This document shows positions 48,558 to 60,073 of a stretch of DNA of 64,000 nt, piece after piece. Numbering within the stretch: position 1 is the stretch's first letter; each line of letters opens with the position of its first letter. The stretch spans positions 186,001 through 250,000 of the forward strand of contig NZ_PGSG01000009.1 of the NCBI RefSeq assembly GCF_002843305.1, given 5' to 3'. The translations under genes were made by a program, and so were the position numbers. The notes under the pieces are model-generated. The model did no database searches, had not been told where the DNA came from, and saw nothing but the letters and a program-made list of their open reading frames with translations. This DNA comes from Streptomyces barkulensis. GTDB lineage: Bacteria > Actinomycetota > Actinomycetes > Streptomycetales > Streptomycetaceae.

Positions 48558-49199
48558 TCAGTTCTCACGGGCCGGACTGCGCCCGGCTGCGAGGCGTTTC
48601 CGTCCCTCGGGCACGGGCAGCACCGCCAGTGCGGTGTCTGCGATGTTCCGCAGCGTCTCCGGGTCCAGGCCGGCCTTGCCCACCGCTTCGACGCCTCGGA
48701 CCACCGTCAGCAGCAGTGCCGCCAAGCGCTCCGGATCCGCGGCGCTGTCGATGTCGCCGTGACGCTGGGCGGCGCTGATCTCCGTCCGCAGCAGGGCCGA
48801 CAACGCCTTCATGGTCTCGGCCGACCGTCCGGCGACCGTCGGATCGTGCTGGGCCAGTTCCGCCGCGCCCTTGGCCAACAAGCACCCGCGGCGCTCGGTG
48901 TCGGAGGCGGCGTTCTCCGCCATCAGGTGCACATAGCCCGACAGCCGGGCCAGGGCCTCTGCGTCCGGGCCGCCTGACAGCCGCCCTTCCGCCACCTCGA
49001 CGACCGCGGTGCACCAGTCGCCGAACACACGGTGAAACAGCTTTCCCTTGTCGCCGAACGCACCGTACAGGCTGCCCTTGCCAAGGCCGGTCGCCCGGGC
49101 GATGTCGTCCATCCGGGTTCCCGCATAGCCGGTCGCCCAGAACTGTTCCCGGGCCCGCTCCAGGACTTGGCGTTCGTCGAATGCGCGTGGTCTCGGCAT
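48558..49199 (-). CDS. TetR-family transcriptional regulator
   Basis: 213 residues. N-terminal helix-turn-helix (MDDIARATGLGKGSLYGAFGDKGKLFHRVF); the ligand domain has a C-terminal layout common in regulators of SDR or efflux genes. It diverges from the SDR gene at 49284, with a 33-bp inverted repeat between them, so it almost surely represses that gene and itself. The ligand is unknown. Confidence 0.9.
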   Translation of the reverse strand: MPRPRAFDERQVLERAREQFWATGYAGTRMDDIARATGLGKGSLYGAFGDKGKLFHRVFGDWCTAVVEVAEGRLSGGPDAEALARLSGYVHLMAENAASDTERRGCLLAKGAAELAQHDPTVAGRSAETMKALSALLRTEISAAQRHGDIDSAADPERLAALLLTVVRGVEAVGKAGLDPETLRNIADTALAVLPVPEGRKRLAAGRSPAREN

Positions 49200-49218
49200 G
49201 GTCCCACCCTACTAATTC

Positions 49219-49248
49219 TTGACTCGATCGTCCATTACCGCCTACGTT
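49219..49248 (+). promoter_or_regulatory. Predicted promoter of the SDR gene
   Basis: TTGACT (49219-49224), 18 bp, TACGTT (49243-49248). The -10 box lies in the spacer of the operator. Confidence 0.55.
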
Positions 49249-49258
49249 ATGGACGATC
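49226..49258. promoter_or_regulatory. TetR operator, 10-bp perfect arms
   Basis: GATCGTCCAT-N13-ATGGACGATC, a perfect inverted repeat in the divergent TetR/SDR intergenic region. It overlaps the predicted -10 box of the SDR promoter, so the bound repressor would occlude RNA polymerase. Confidence 0.8.
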
Positions 49259-49283
49259 CATTCCACAACATGAGGGGTTCGAC

Positions 49284-50021
49284 ATGCCGGGTGTGCTGCA
49301 GGAGAAGGTGGCCGTGATCACCGGAGGGACCAGCGGGATCGGGCTGGCCATCGCCCACCGCTTCATCCGGGAAGGCGCACGGGTCTTCGTGACCGGCCGG
49401 GACATCGACCGCCTCGAAGCGGCGGTCGAGGAGATGGGCCCCGCGGCCACCGGCGTACGGTCCGACGTCTCGGTCCTGGCCGATCTGGACGCGCTCTACG
49501 CGCGGGTCCGTGAGGAGGCCGGGCGCATCGACGTGCTGGTGGCCAACGCGGGAATCGTCGCGGACGCTGCGCTCGGCGCCCATACCGAGGCGAACGTCGA
49601 CCTGACACTCGCCGTCAACGTCAAGGGCCCGCTGTTCACCGTTCAGAAGGCGCTTCCGCTGCTGGCGGAGAACGCCTCCGTCCTGGTCGTCGGCTCGAGC
49701 AACAGTCTGCGGCCCAATGAGCAGCTCGAGGTCTACAGCGCCTCGAAGGCGGCGGTGAGCAACCTCGTGCACAACTGGGCCCGGCAGTCACAGGAGCGCC
49801 GGTTCCGGGTCAACGTGCTCAGCCCGGGACCCACGCGGACCCCTGGCCTGCTCGGTGTCGCGGGGCCGGACGCCGACCGGTTCGCCGAGGCCGCCGTGCC
49901 ACTGGGGCGGCTGGCCGACGCCGAGGAGATCGCCGGGGCCGCCCTCTTCCTGGCTTCGGACGCCTCGTCGTTCGTCACCGGCGCCGAACTCTTCGCCGAC
50001 GGCGGCTACACCCGGGCCTGA
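49284..50021 (+). CDS. Short-chain dehydrogenase/reductase (classical SDR)
   Basis: 245 residues from ATG 49284 (GAGGGG six bases upstream). Cofactor motif GGTSGIGLA, NAG motif NAGIV, catalytic Ser in VVGSSNSLRP and YSASK. NAD(P)H-dependent ketone or alcohol conversion; the substrate is unknown. Regulated by the divergent TetR protein. The pair sits between core genes, so it may be an accessory insertion. Confidence 0.9.
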   Translation: MPGVLQEKVAVITGGTSGIGLAIAHRFIREGARVFVTGRDIDRLEAAVEEMGPAATGVRSDVSVLADLDALYARVREEAGRIDVLVANAGIVADAALGAHTEANVDLTLAVNVKGPLFTVQKALPLLAENASVLVVGSSNSLRPNEQLEVYSASKAAVSNLVHNWARQSQERRFRVNVLSPGPTRTPGLLGVAGPDADRFAEAAVPLGRLADAEEIAGAALFLASDASSFVTGAELFADGGYTRA

Positions 50022-50351
50022 ACGACGGCCGGTGGCGCGCACCCGGCTCCATCGGGCGATGGGGCGCAATCCCGTCCGCACGTGTGCGCCGTACGAGGCC
50101 AGTGCGTCCGAAGCAACGGTTCGTGGCCGCGGCTTCCTCCCGCCGGACGGTTCCCGGGCGGGCATCCCCGCTCCATCCCCGCTCGATCCCCGCTCCATCG
50201 CGCGGAGCCGGGTCGCACGGACCGCGCCGGATCCTCCGCGGGGGGCTCCTGCCGACGTGCCGATCCGGCGCCAACCAGCCTCCTCCCGGCGGTAGTTGGG
50301 TTACGTTGTGCGACGACCACCGCCGTGATCCGTGACAGGAGGCCCCCTCCC
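50022..50351. other. Noncoding region before the DUF574-type methyltransferase gene
   Basis: 330 bp with no supported gene. It holds a three-unit 11-bp tandem repeat (ATCCCCGCTCC/G, about 50164-50196). The methyltransferase promoter should lie near its end, but no consensus boxes were found. Confidence 0.6.
50164..50196. repeat. 11-bp tandem repeat, three copies
   Basis: Three units of ATCCCCGCTCC with one base changed in the middle copy. Noncoding in any supported gene. Confidence 0.8.
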
Positions 50352-51185
50352 GTGAGCGACCCCCCGCCCGCACCCGAACCGCAGGCACCGCCCGTGATCG
50401 ACACCACGGTGTCGCACGTGGCGCGGATCTGGAACTACTGGCTGGGAGGGAAGGACAACTACGAGGTCGACCGCGCGGTCGGCGACCAGATCACGGCGAT
50501 CCTGCCCGACGTGCCCCGACTGGCCCGCGCCTCCCGCGCCCTCCTCGGCCGGACCGTGCGGTACCTGGTCGCCGAGGCCGGCGTCCGCCAGTTCCTGGAC
50601 GTCGGCACCGGGCTGCCCACCGTGGACAACACCCACGAGATCGCGCAGCGGCTGGCCCCCGAGTCGCGCGTCGTCTACGTCGACAACGACCCCCTGGTGC
50701 TGGCCCACGCCCGCGCCCTGCTCACCAGCTCGCCCGAGGGCGCGACCGAGTACGTCCACGCCGATCTGCGCGACCCCGAGGCGATCCTTCGGGGCGCCGC
50801 GGCGACGCTGGACCTCACCCGGCCCGTCGCCCTGCTGCTGATGGGCATCATGGAGTTCGTCACCGACGACGACGAGGCGTACGGCATCGTGCGCCGGCTG
50901 ATGGACGCCCTGCCGCCGGGCAGCCACCTGGTGCTGTACGACGGCACCAACGTCATCCACGGCGAGCGGTCGGACAGGATCGTGGAGGTGTGGAACTCCT
51001 CCGGCAACGCACCGCTCGTCCTGCGCGGTCCCGAGCGGATCGCCGCCTTCTTCGACGGCCTGGAACTGGTGGAGCCCGGGGTGGTGTCGTGCAATCGCTG
51101 GCGACCCGACCCCGCGCGGGAAGGCGGGCCTGGGGAGGGTGAGGAGGAGGTCGACGCCTTCTGCGGTGTGGGGCGCAAGCCCTGA
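50352..51185 (+). CDS. SAM-dependent methyltransferase, DUF574 (Methyltransf_19) type
   Basis: 277 residues from GTG 50352 (AGGAGG 11 bases upstream). Family signature: IWNYWLGGKDNYEVDRAVGDQI near the start, the SAM loop FLDVGTGLPTVDNTHEIAQ, VYVDNDPLVLAHARALL and LLLMGIMEFV. The family is very abundant in Streptomyces and has been tied to no general substrate. The 26-residue Pro/Ala-rich N-terminus is unlike the domain. It converges with fadD. Confidence 0.88.
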   Translation: MSDPPPAPEPQAPPVIDTTVSHVARIWNYWLGGKDNYEVDRAVGDQITAILPDVPRLARASRALLGRTVRYLVAEAGVRQFLDVGTGLPTVDNTHEIAQRLAPESRVVYVDNDPLVLAHARALLTSSPEGATEYVHADLRDPEAILRGAAATLDLTRPVALLLMGIMEFVTDDDEAYGIVRRLMDALPPGSHLVLYDGTNVIHGERSDRIVEVWNSSGNAPLVLRGPERIAAFFDGLELVEPGVVSCNRWRPDPAREGGPGEGEEEVDAFCGVGRKP

Positions 51186-51192
51186 ACGGTCC

Positions 51193-51274
51193 GCCCGGGG
51201 CCCGGAGGGGAAGGGCCGGGGACGCACGCGGCGCGGCGTCTCCGGCCCCTTCCGGCTCCTTCCGGGCCCCGGGC
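51193..51274. terminator. Nested bidirectional terminator between methyltransferase and fadD
   Basis: Outer 14-bp perfect stem (GCCCGGGGCCCGGA and its complement at 51261-51274) around an imperfect inner stem (about 51209-51252), between two convergent genes. Confidence 0.7.
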
Positions 51275-51275
51275 C

Positions 51276-53165
<1,890 letters not shown>

Positions 53166-53289
53166 AACATCCTCCGGGGCCCGCGACGGTGCAGGGGGGT
53201 GGCTCCAAGGCTCGGCCCACCGCGAGTGCTGGGGTGGGAAGGGGTGGAACGGTTCCGTGCTGTGCGTACTGCTCTGTGCGTATTGAGTG

Positions 53290-53299
53290 ACTCGCGAGT
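53290..53299. promoter_or_regulatory. Palindrome in the fadD promoter region
   Basis: ACTCGCGAGT, a perfect 10-bp palindrome 125 bp before the fadD start, within TTGAGTGACTCGCGAGTAAC. TetR-type fatty acid regulators often use such centres. No candidate regulator is encoded nearby. Confidence 0.35.
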
Positions 53300-53444
53300 A
53301 ACAACCGAGCGGGCGATCAGCCTAAGACGGAAGGCCCCGCCTTGAAAGGGCTTGCACATCGCCTACGTGAAGCCGTGACCTGTGCGATACATACACCACA
53401 TACCCCGGCCGGCCGGCCGTGCGCCCGCACACGGGCCCGTACGT

Positions 53445-53492
53445 GTGAGGGCGCGCCCGCCGGCCCGCGCGGGCCGGCGGGCGCGCCCTCAC
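53445..53492. terminator. Terminator of lepA: 48-bp perfect palindrome
   Basis: Two 24-bp arms without spacer, containing GGGCGCGCCCGCCGGCCCGC, start 60 bp past the lepA stop. The folded stem would have about 22 pairs around a 4-nt loop. The rest of 53166-53551 is the fadD promoter region and no gene was seen there. Confidence 0.88.
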
Positions 53493-53551
53493 CGACGCTC
53501 CGTCCTGCGGCTTCCGCCCGGGCGGGCCGTGCGGCCGGTCCCGGGCGGGCC

Positions 53552-55429
<1,878 letters not shown>

Positions 55430-55504
55430 GCAGGGTCCTGTCGGGTCATGGCTCGGATCGGTACGTCTCCCCCATCGTCCCATGAGTGGCGCTTACGGTC
55501 CGGT

Positions 55505-55534
55505 TTGGGAGCCGATCAGGCCTGCTGGTACCCT
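55505..55534 (+). promoter_or_regulatory. Predicted promoter of rpsT
   Basis: TTGGGA (55505-55510), 18 bp, TACCCT (55529-55534), 116 bp upstream of the rpsT start. Confidence 0.5.
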
Positions 55535-55649
55535 GACCGACTGTGTCTCAATGCCCTCGCGCGGGGCCCGGCGCGCGGACGGTGCGACGGGACCGCTCGG
55601 GGAGACCGGGCACGGAATCACACCTCATCAAACCCGAGAAGGCTCTTTC

Positions 55650-55916
55650 GTGGCGAACATCAAGTCCCAGATCAAGCGGATCAAGACCAACGAGAAGGCC
55701 CGCCAGCGCAACAAGGCGGTCAAGTCCGAGCTGAAGACCGCCATCCGCCGCACCCGTGAGGCGATCGCCGCCGGTGACGCCGAGAAGGCCGCCGAGGCCG
55801 CGCGCGTGGCCGGCAAGAAGCTCGACAAGGCCGCCGGCAAGGGCGTGATCCACAAGAACCAGGCCGCCAACAAGAAGGCGGCGCTGGCCCAGAAGGTCTC
55901 CGCTCTCAAGGGCTGA
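55650..55916 (+). CDS. rpsT: 30S ribosomal protein S20
   Basis: 88 residues from GTG 55650 (AGAAGG eight bases upstream). Three-helix basic protein binding 16S r[29 protein letters not shown]... and the C-terminal [19 protein letters not shown]. Lies between lepA and holA as in many bacteria. Confidence 0.97.
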   Translation: MANIKSQIKRIKTNEKARQRNKAVKSELKTAIRRTREAIAAGDAEKAAEAARVAGKKLDKAAGKGVIHKNQAANKKAALAQKVSALKG

Positions 55917-55921
55917 ACCCC

Positions 55922-55943
55922 CGGGCCGCCGGCCGGCGGCCCG
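55922..55943. terminator. Terminator of rpsT
   Basis: A perfect 22-bp palindrome, CGGGCCGCCGG and its complement, six bases after the stop. Confidence 0.7.
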
Positions 55944-56066
55944 CCCCGGTGCCGAAGCGGAATCCAGCGGACCCTCTCACCGCTCCGTGCCGGCCCACCG
56001 CGCCGCACGCGGCCTGCGTTCGCCACGCGGGTGCGGCGCACCGAGAAGTCACAGGCCGAGAGTCTG

Positions 56067-56110
56067 ACGCGCACTGCCCGCCGTGATCCCCCGCGGCGGG
56101 CAGTGCGCGT
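56067..56110. terminator. Terminator of holA
   Basis: A perfect 17-bp stem (contains GCGCACTGCCCGCCG) with a 10-nt loop, 42 bp past the holA stop on the minus strand; it also faces rpsT. Confidence 0.85.
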
Positions 56111-56151
56111 TCCGTCTCCCCCGCACCGCTACCACTCCGCACCACTCCGCC

Positions 56152-57144
56152 TCAGCGGGAGCGGGCCGCGCGGGCGATGATGACGACGGCCTTCTCCAGG
56201 GCGTACCCCGGGTCGTCCCCGCCGCCCTTGACCGCCGCGTCGGCCTCGGCCACCGCGCGCAGCGCCGCCGACACCCCGGCCGCCGACCAGCCGCGCATCT
56301 GCTGACGGACCCGGTCGATCTTCCACGGCGGCATCCCCAGTTCACGGGCCAGATCCCCGGGGCGCATCCCGCGCGGGGCCGACATCAGCCTGCCGATGCC
56401 CCGCACCCCCTGGGCCAGGGCGCTGGTGACCAGCACCGGGGCCACACCCGTCGACAGCGACCAGCGCAGCGCCTCCAGCGCCTCGGGCAGCCTGCCCTCC
56501 ACCGCCCGGTCGGCGATGGTGAAGCTGGACGCCTCGGCGCGCCCGCTGTAGTAGCGGGCCACGACCGCCTCGTCGACGGTGCCCTCGACATCGGCCGTGA
56601 GCTGGGAGCAGGCACTGGCCAGTTCACGCAGATCGCTGCCGAGGATCTCCACCAGGGCCTGGCATGCCTCCGGTGTCGCCGAGCGCCCGGCGGCACGGAA
56701 CTCGCCGCGCACGAACGCCTGCCGGTCGGCGGGCTTGGTCATCTTCGGACAGGCGACCTCGCGCGCACCCGCCTTGCGGGCGGCGTCCAGCAGCCCCTTG
56801 CCCTTGGCGCCGCCCGCGTGCACCAGCACCAGGGTGATCTCCTCGGCCGGGGAGCCCAGATACGCCTTGACGTCCTTGACCGTGTCGGCGGCCAGGTCCT
56901 GCGCGTCCCGGACGACCACGACCTTGCGCTCGGCGAACAGGGAAGGGCTGGTCAGCTCCGCCAGCGTGCCGGGCCGCAGGTCGGCGGGGGCGAGTTCGCG
57001 CACGTCGGTGTCGGCGTCGGCGGCCCTGGCCGCGTCGATCACCTGGCGCACCGCGCGGTCGAGCAGCAGATCCTCCTGGCCCACCGCGAGCGTGACGGGG
57101 GCGAGGGGATCGTCGGTCGAGGACTTCCTGGTTTTACCGGCCAT
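56152..57144 (-). CDS. holA: DNA polymerase III subunit delta
   Basis: 330 residues from ATG 57144. Clamp-loader subunit that opens the beta ring. AAA+-like N-terminal part (LAVGQEDLLLDRAVRQVI...LTSPSLFAERKVVVVRDAQDL) and the C-terminal collar domain (DLRELASACSQLTA... LGMPPWKIDRVRQQMRGWS). Lacks an ATP site, as delta does. Confidence 0.93.
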   Translation of the reverse strand: MAGKTRKSSTDDPLAPVTLAVGQEDLLLDRAVRQVIDAARAADADTDVRELAPADLRPGTLAELTSPSLFAERKVVVVRDAQDLAADTVKDVKAYLGSPAEEITLVLVHAGGAKGKGLLDAARKAGAREVACPKMTKPADRQAFVRGEFRAAGRSATPEACQALVEILGSDLRELASACSQLTADVEGTVDEAVVARYYSGRAEASSFTIADRAVEGRLPEALEALRWSLSTGVAPVLVTSALAQGVRGIGRLMSAPRGMRPGDLARELGMPPWKIDRVRQQMRGWSAAGVSAALRAVAEADAAVKGGGDDPGYALEKAVVIIARAARSR

Positions 57145-57252
57145 CGCGCACCAGCATCCCACGAGCCGCCGACAGCCCGGCGGCTCCGGGGCTCCCGGGA
57201 CCGCCCGGGACCTGTCCGCGGACCGCTCCGGCGGCTGTCGCACAATGGCGCG

Positions 57253-57498
57253 GTGGACGACGTACGACACATCCTGGTGCTCCCCGACCGCGACGCCGCG
57301 CAGGAGGTGGCGGAGGAGGTCGCCGAACGGCTCGGCCTGGCCGAGGAGCCGCGGCCGGTCCGCGAGGCGCTGGCCGGCGAGGACGACGCCGAGGACGCCC
57401 AGTGGCTGGTCGTGCTCGACGACCCGGGCGGCGCGTACGACCCGGCCGAACTGGACGCCCTCGCCGCCGAGTACGACGGCTGGCTGGAGAGGGACTGA
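57253..57498 (+). CDS. 81-aa acidic protein, function unknown
   Basis: GTG 57253 to TGA 57498. About 30% Asp/Glu, with a beta strand (DVRHILVLPD), a helix (DAAQEVAEEVAERLG), and a strand (AQWLVVLDDP). No cysteine and few basic residues. It diverges from holA and converges with comEC. I do not recognise the family; the composition and codon bias support a real gene. Confidence 0.6.
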   Translation: MDDVRHILVLPDRDAAQEVAEEVAERLGLAEEPRPVREALAGEDDAEDAQWLVVLDDPGGAYDPAELDALAAEYDGWLERD

Positions 57499-57532
57499 GA
57501 CCGGCGGGCGGCATCCGGCGTATGACGGCCCC

Positions 57533-60073
57533 TCAGCCCGACGCGATCACCGTGCCGTCCGCGGTGACGGCCAGGGAGCCGTGGGTGTCGGTGCGCACAA
57601 CGGCGGAGCCCAGGGCGTGCAGTCCGGCGAGGACCTTCGGGGACGGGTGGCCGTAGGGGTTGTCCTCCCCGCAGGAGACGAGGGCGACGCGGGGACGCAG
57701 CCGCTCCAGCAGAGCCGGGTGCTGGTGGGCCGAGCCGTGGTGGGCCACCTTGAGGACGTCCACCGCGGGCAGGTCGGGGTGTGCCGCCAGCAGGCCGCGC
57801 TGCGCCGGAGGTTCGAGGTCGCCGGGGAGGAGGACGGTCAGGCCGGCCGCGCGGACCAGGAGGGTGACGCTGGCGTCGTTGGCGTCCTCGCCCGAGGCGG
57901 AGGGCGGTCCGGGCGGCGGCGGCCGGCGGGGCCAGAGCACCTCCCAGGACAGGTCGCCGATCCGGCGCCGCTCCCCCGGCCCAGCCCCGATCACCGGCAC
58001 CCCCGCGCGGGCCGCCTCACGGCGTACCGCCGCCGCCTGCCCGGCCGGCTCGCCCCGGGCGGTGGTCTGGATCGCCCCGACCGCACGGCCCCGCAGCACC
58101 CCGGCCAGTCCGGCGACGTGGTCGGCGTGGAAGTGGGTGAGCACCAGCAGGGGGACGACCGTGACGCCGAGGGCGCGCAGGCAGCGGTCCACCGTCTCCG
58201 GCTCGGGGCCGGCGTCGACGACCACGGCCGCGCCCTCTCCCGCCGCCAGTGCCAGCGCGTCGCCCTGGCCCACGTCGCAGACCGCCAGCCGCCAGCCCGG
58301 CGGCGGCCAGCCGGTGAGCGGGCGGATCAGCGGGGCGGGGCGCAGGACCGCCAGGGCCAGCAGTACGGCGCAGGCCACGCACAGCCACCGGTGCCGCACC
58401 AGTCGGCGGGCCGCCAGGACCGCCGCCGCGGTGAGCGCGGCCAGCAGCAGTGCGCCGGTCCAGCTGCCGGGCCAGTCGATCTCGGCGCCGGGCAGGGAGG
58501 CTCCCGTCCGCGCGATGGCGGCGACGGCCCCGGTGGGCCAGCCCGCCAGCCGGGCCAGCGCCTCGGCCGGCGTCGGCGCGAGGGGCGCGGTGACCAGGGC
58601 GGCGAAGCCCAGCACGGTGGCGGGCGCGACCAGGAACTCGGCCAGCATGTTGCACGGGATCGCCACCAGGCTGACGTGGGCCGCGAGGACCGCGACCACG
58701 GGCGCGCACACCGCCTGGGCCGCCGCGGCCGCCGCCAGCGCCTCGGCGAGCCTCCCCGGCATCCCCCGGCGGCGCAGGGCCTCGCTCCAGCGGGGTGCGA
58801 CGGTGAGCAGCGAGCCGGTGGCCAGGACCGAGAGGATGAAGCCGAAGTCCCGTGCCAGCCAAGGGTCGTGGAGCACGAGCAGCAGTACGGCGGCGGCCAG
58901 GGCCGGCAGCAGGGACCGCCGCCGCCCGGTGCCGATCGCCACGATGGTGATCAGCCCACAGGCCGCCGCCCGCAGCACACTGGGCTCGGGGCGGCAGACC
59001 ACCACGAAGGCGAGGGTGAGCAGCGCCCCGGCGACCGCGGTGGTGCGCAGCGACATCCCCAGCCGGGGTGCCATGCCCCGGCGTTCGGCTCGTACGGCCC
59101 TGCCCGGCGGCCCGATGAGCAGCACCAGCAGGATCGCGAGGTTCGCACCGCTGACCGCCAGCAGATGGAGCATGTCGGCGGCCCGGAAGGCGGCGTCGAG
59201 GTCGGCCGGGATGCGCGAGGTGTCGCCGACGACCAGTCCGGGCAGCAGCGCCCGCGCGTCGCCCGGCAGCCCGTCACTGGCCTCCCGCAGCCCGGCGCGC
59301 AGCTCTCCCGCGATGCGCTGGGGGGCCGTCGGGCCGGCGGTCACCGTGGGCGGTCCGCCGGCGCTCACCCTCAGGACGGCGGCGATGTCACGGCCCCCGG
59401 CACCGTCTTGAGGTGGCAGGAGCCGGGCCTGGAGCCGCAGCCGGGTGGTGGGCAGCAGCTCGAGCCATCCCGCGGGCGGCCCGGCCGCCGATTCCGTACC
59501 CCGGACCAGGACGAGCACCGGCGACCGGGTGGCGGTCACCGTGCCGTCGGCGGTGGTGACGCGCAGGGCCTCTGCCCGCAGTATCACCGCGCCCGCCGTC
59601 TGCTCCGAGCCGCGTACTCGGGGCCGGACCACGCGCGGGTCGCCGGTGACGGCCACCTCGGCGGTGACGTGCGCGTACTGCCGGGCCGCCGCCGGCAGGG
59701 GTCCTCGGTGCAGATCGGCCGCGTGCGCCGCGGCCACCCCGCCGCCGGCGGCGGCGCACACCAGCGTCATGGCGACGGCCGTACGCCCGCCTCCCCGGAC
59801 CCCGGCCCGGCCCCGGGCCGGAACCAGGCACACCGCCGCACCGAGGAGACACAGCGCCACGCCCGCGACGGCCGCGCCGCCCGGAGCGCCCAGGGCCAGG
59901 GCCGCCGCACCCCAGGCGGCCAGCGCCGGCGGCACCAGCCGCAGGTCGGCCGGGCCCTCCTGGCGCGGTTCCGCCGCTCCCAGCCGGCGGCCCGCGGCGG
60001 AGTGGACCGCCGACCGGGGCTCGGTAGGAGCCTCCGTACGGGGCTCCGCACCGGTCCGCGTGTTCGCGGTCAC
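57533..60073 (-). CDS. comEC: ComEC/Rec2 family competence-type channel protein
   Basis: 846 residues from GTG 60073, overlapping the comEA stop (GTGA). An N-terminal membrane region, a central competence domain (LLPGLVVGDTSRIP, LLAVSGANLAIL) with many helices, and a C-terminal metallo-beta-lactamase domain with LTHFHADHVAGL and HHGSAHQHP. In competent bacteria it is the DNA import channel and nuclease. Streptomyces is not known to be naturally competent; the role here is uncertain. Confidence 0.92.
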   Translation of the reverse strand: MTANTRTGAEPRTEAPTEPRSAVHSAAGRRLGAAEPRQEGPADLRLVPPALAAWGAAALALGAPGGAAVAGVALCLLGAAVCLVPARGRAGVRGGGRTAVAMTLVCAAAGGGVAAAHAADLHRGPLPAAARQYAHVTAEVAVTGDPRVVRPRVRGSEQTAGAVILRAEALRVTTADGTVTATRSPVLVLVRGTESAAGPPAGWLELLPTTRLRLQARLLPPQDGAGGRDIAAVLRVSAGGPPTVTAGPTAPQRIAGELRAGLREASDGLPGDARALLPGLVVGDTSRIPADLDAAFRAADMLHLLAVSGANLAILLVLLIGPPGRAVRAERRGMAPRLGMSLRTTAVAGALLTLAFVVVCRPEPSVLRAAACGLITIVAIGTGRRRSLLPALAAAVLLLVLHDPWLARDFGFILSVLATGSLLTVAPRWSEALRRRGMPGRLAEALAAAAAAQAVCAPVVAVLAAHVSLVAIPCNMLAEFLVAPATVLGFAALVTAPLAPTPAEALARLAGWPTGAVAAIARTGASLPGAEIDWPGSWTGALLLAALTAAAVLAARRLVRHRWLCVACAVLLALAVLRPAPLIRPLTGWPPPGWRLAVCDVGQGDALALAAGEGAAVVVDAGPEPETVDRCLRALGVTVVPLLVLTHFHADHVAGLAGVLRGRAVGAIQTTARGEPAGQAAAVRREAARAGVPVIGAGPGERRRIGDLSWEVLWPRRPPPPGPPSASGEDANDASVTLLVRAAGLTVLLPGDLEPPAQRGLLAAHPDLPAVDVLKVAHHGSAHQHPALLERLRPRVALVSCGEDNPYGHPSPKVLAGLHALGSAVVRTDTHGSLAVTADGTVIASG

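Noticed and set aside
57039..57272. Longer start for holA at 57270
   Set aside because: No ribosome site, and it would overlap the start of the divergent acidic protein; MAGKTRK at 57144 fits the family.
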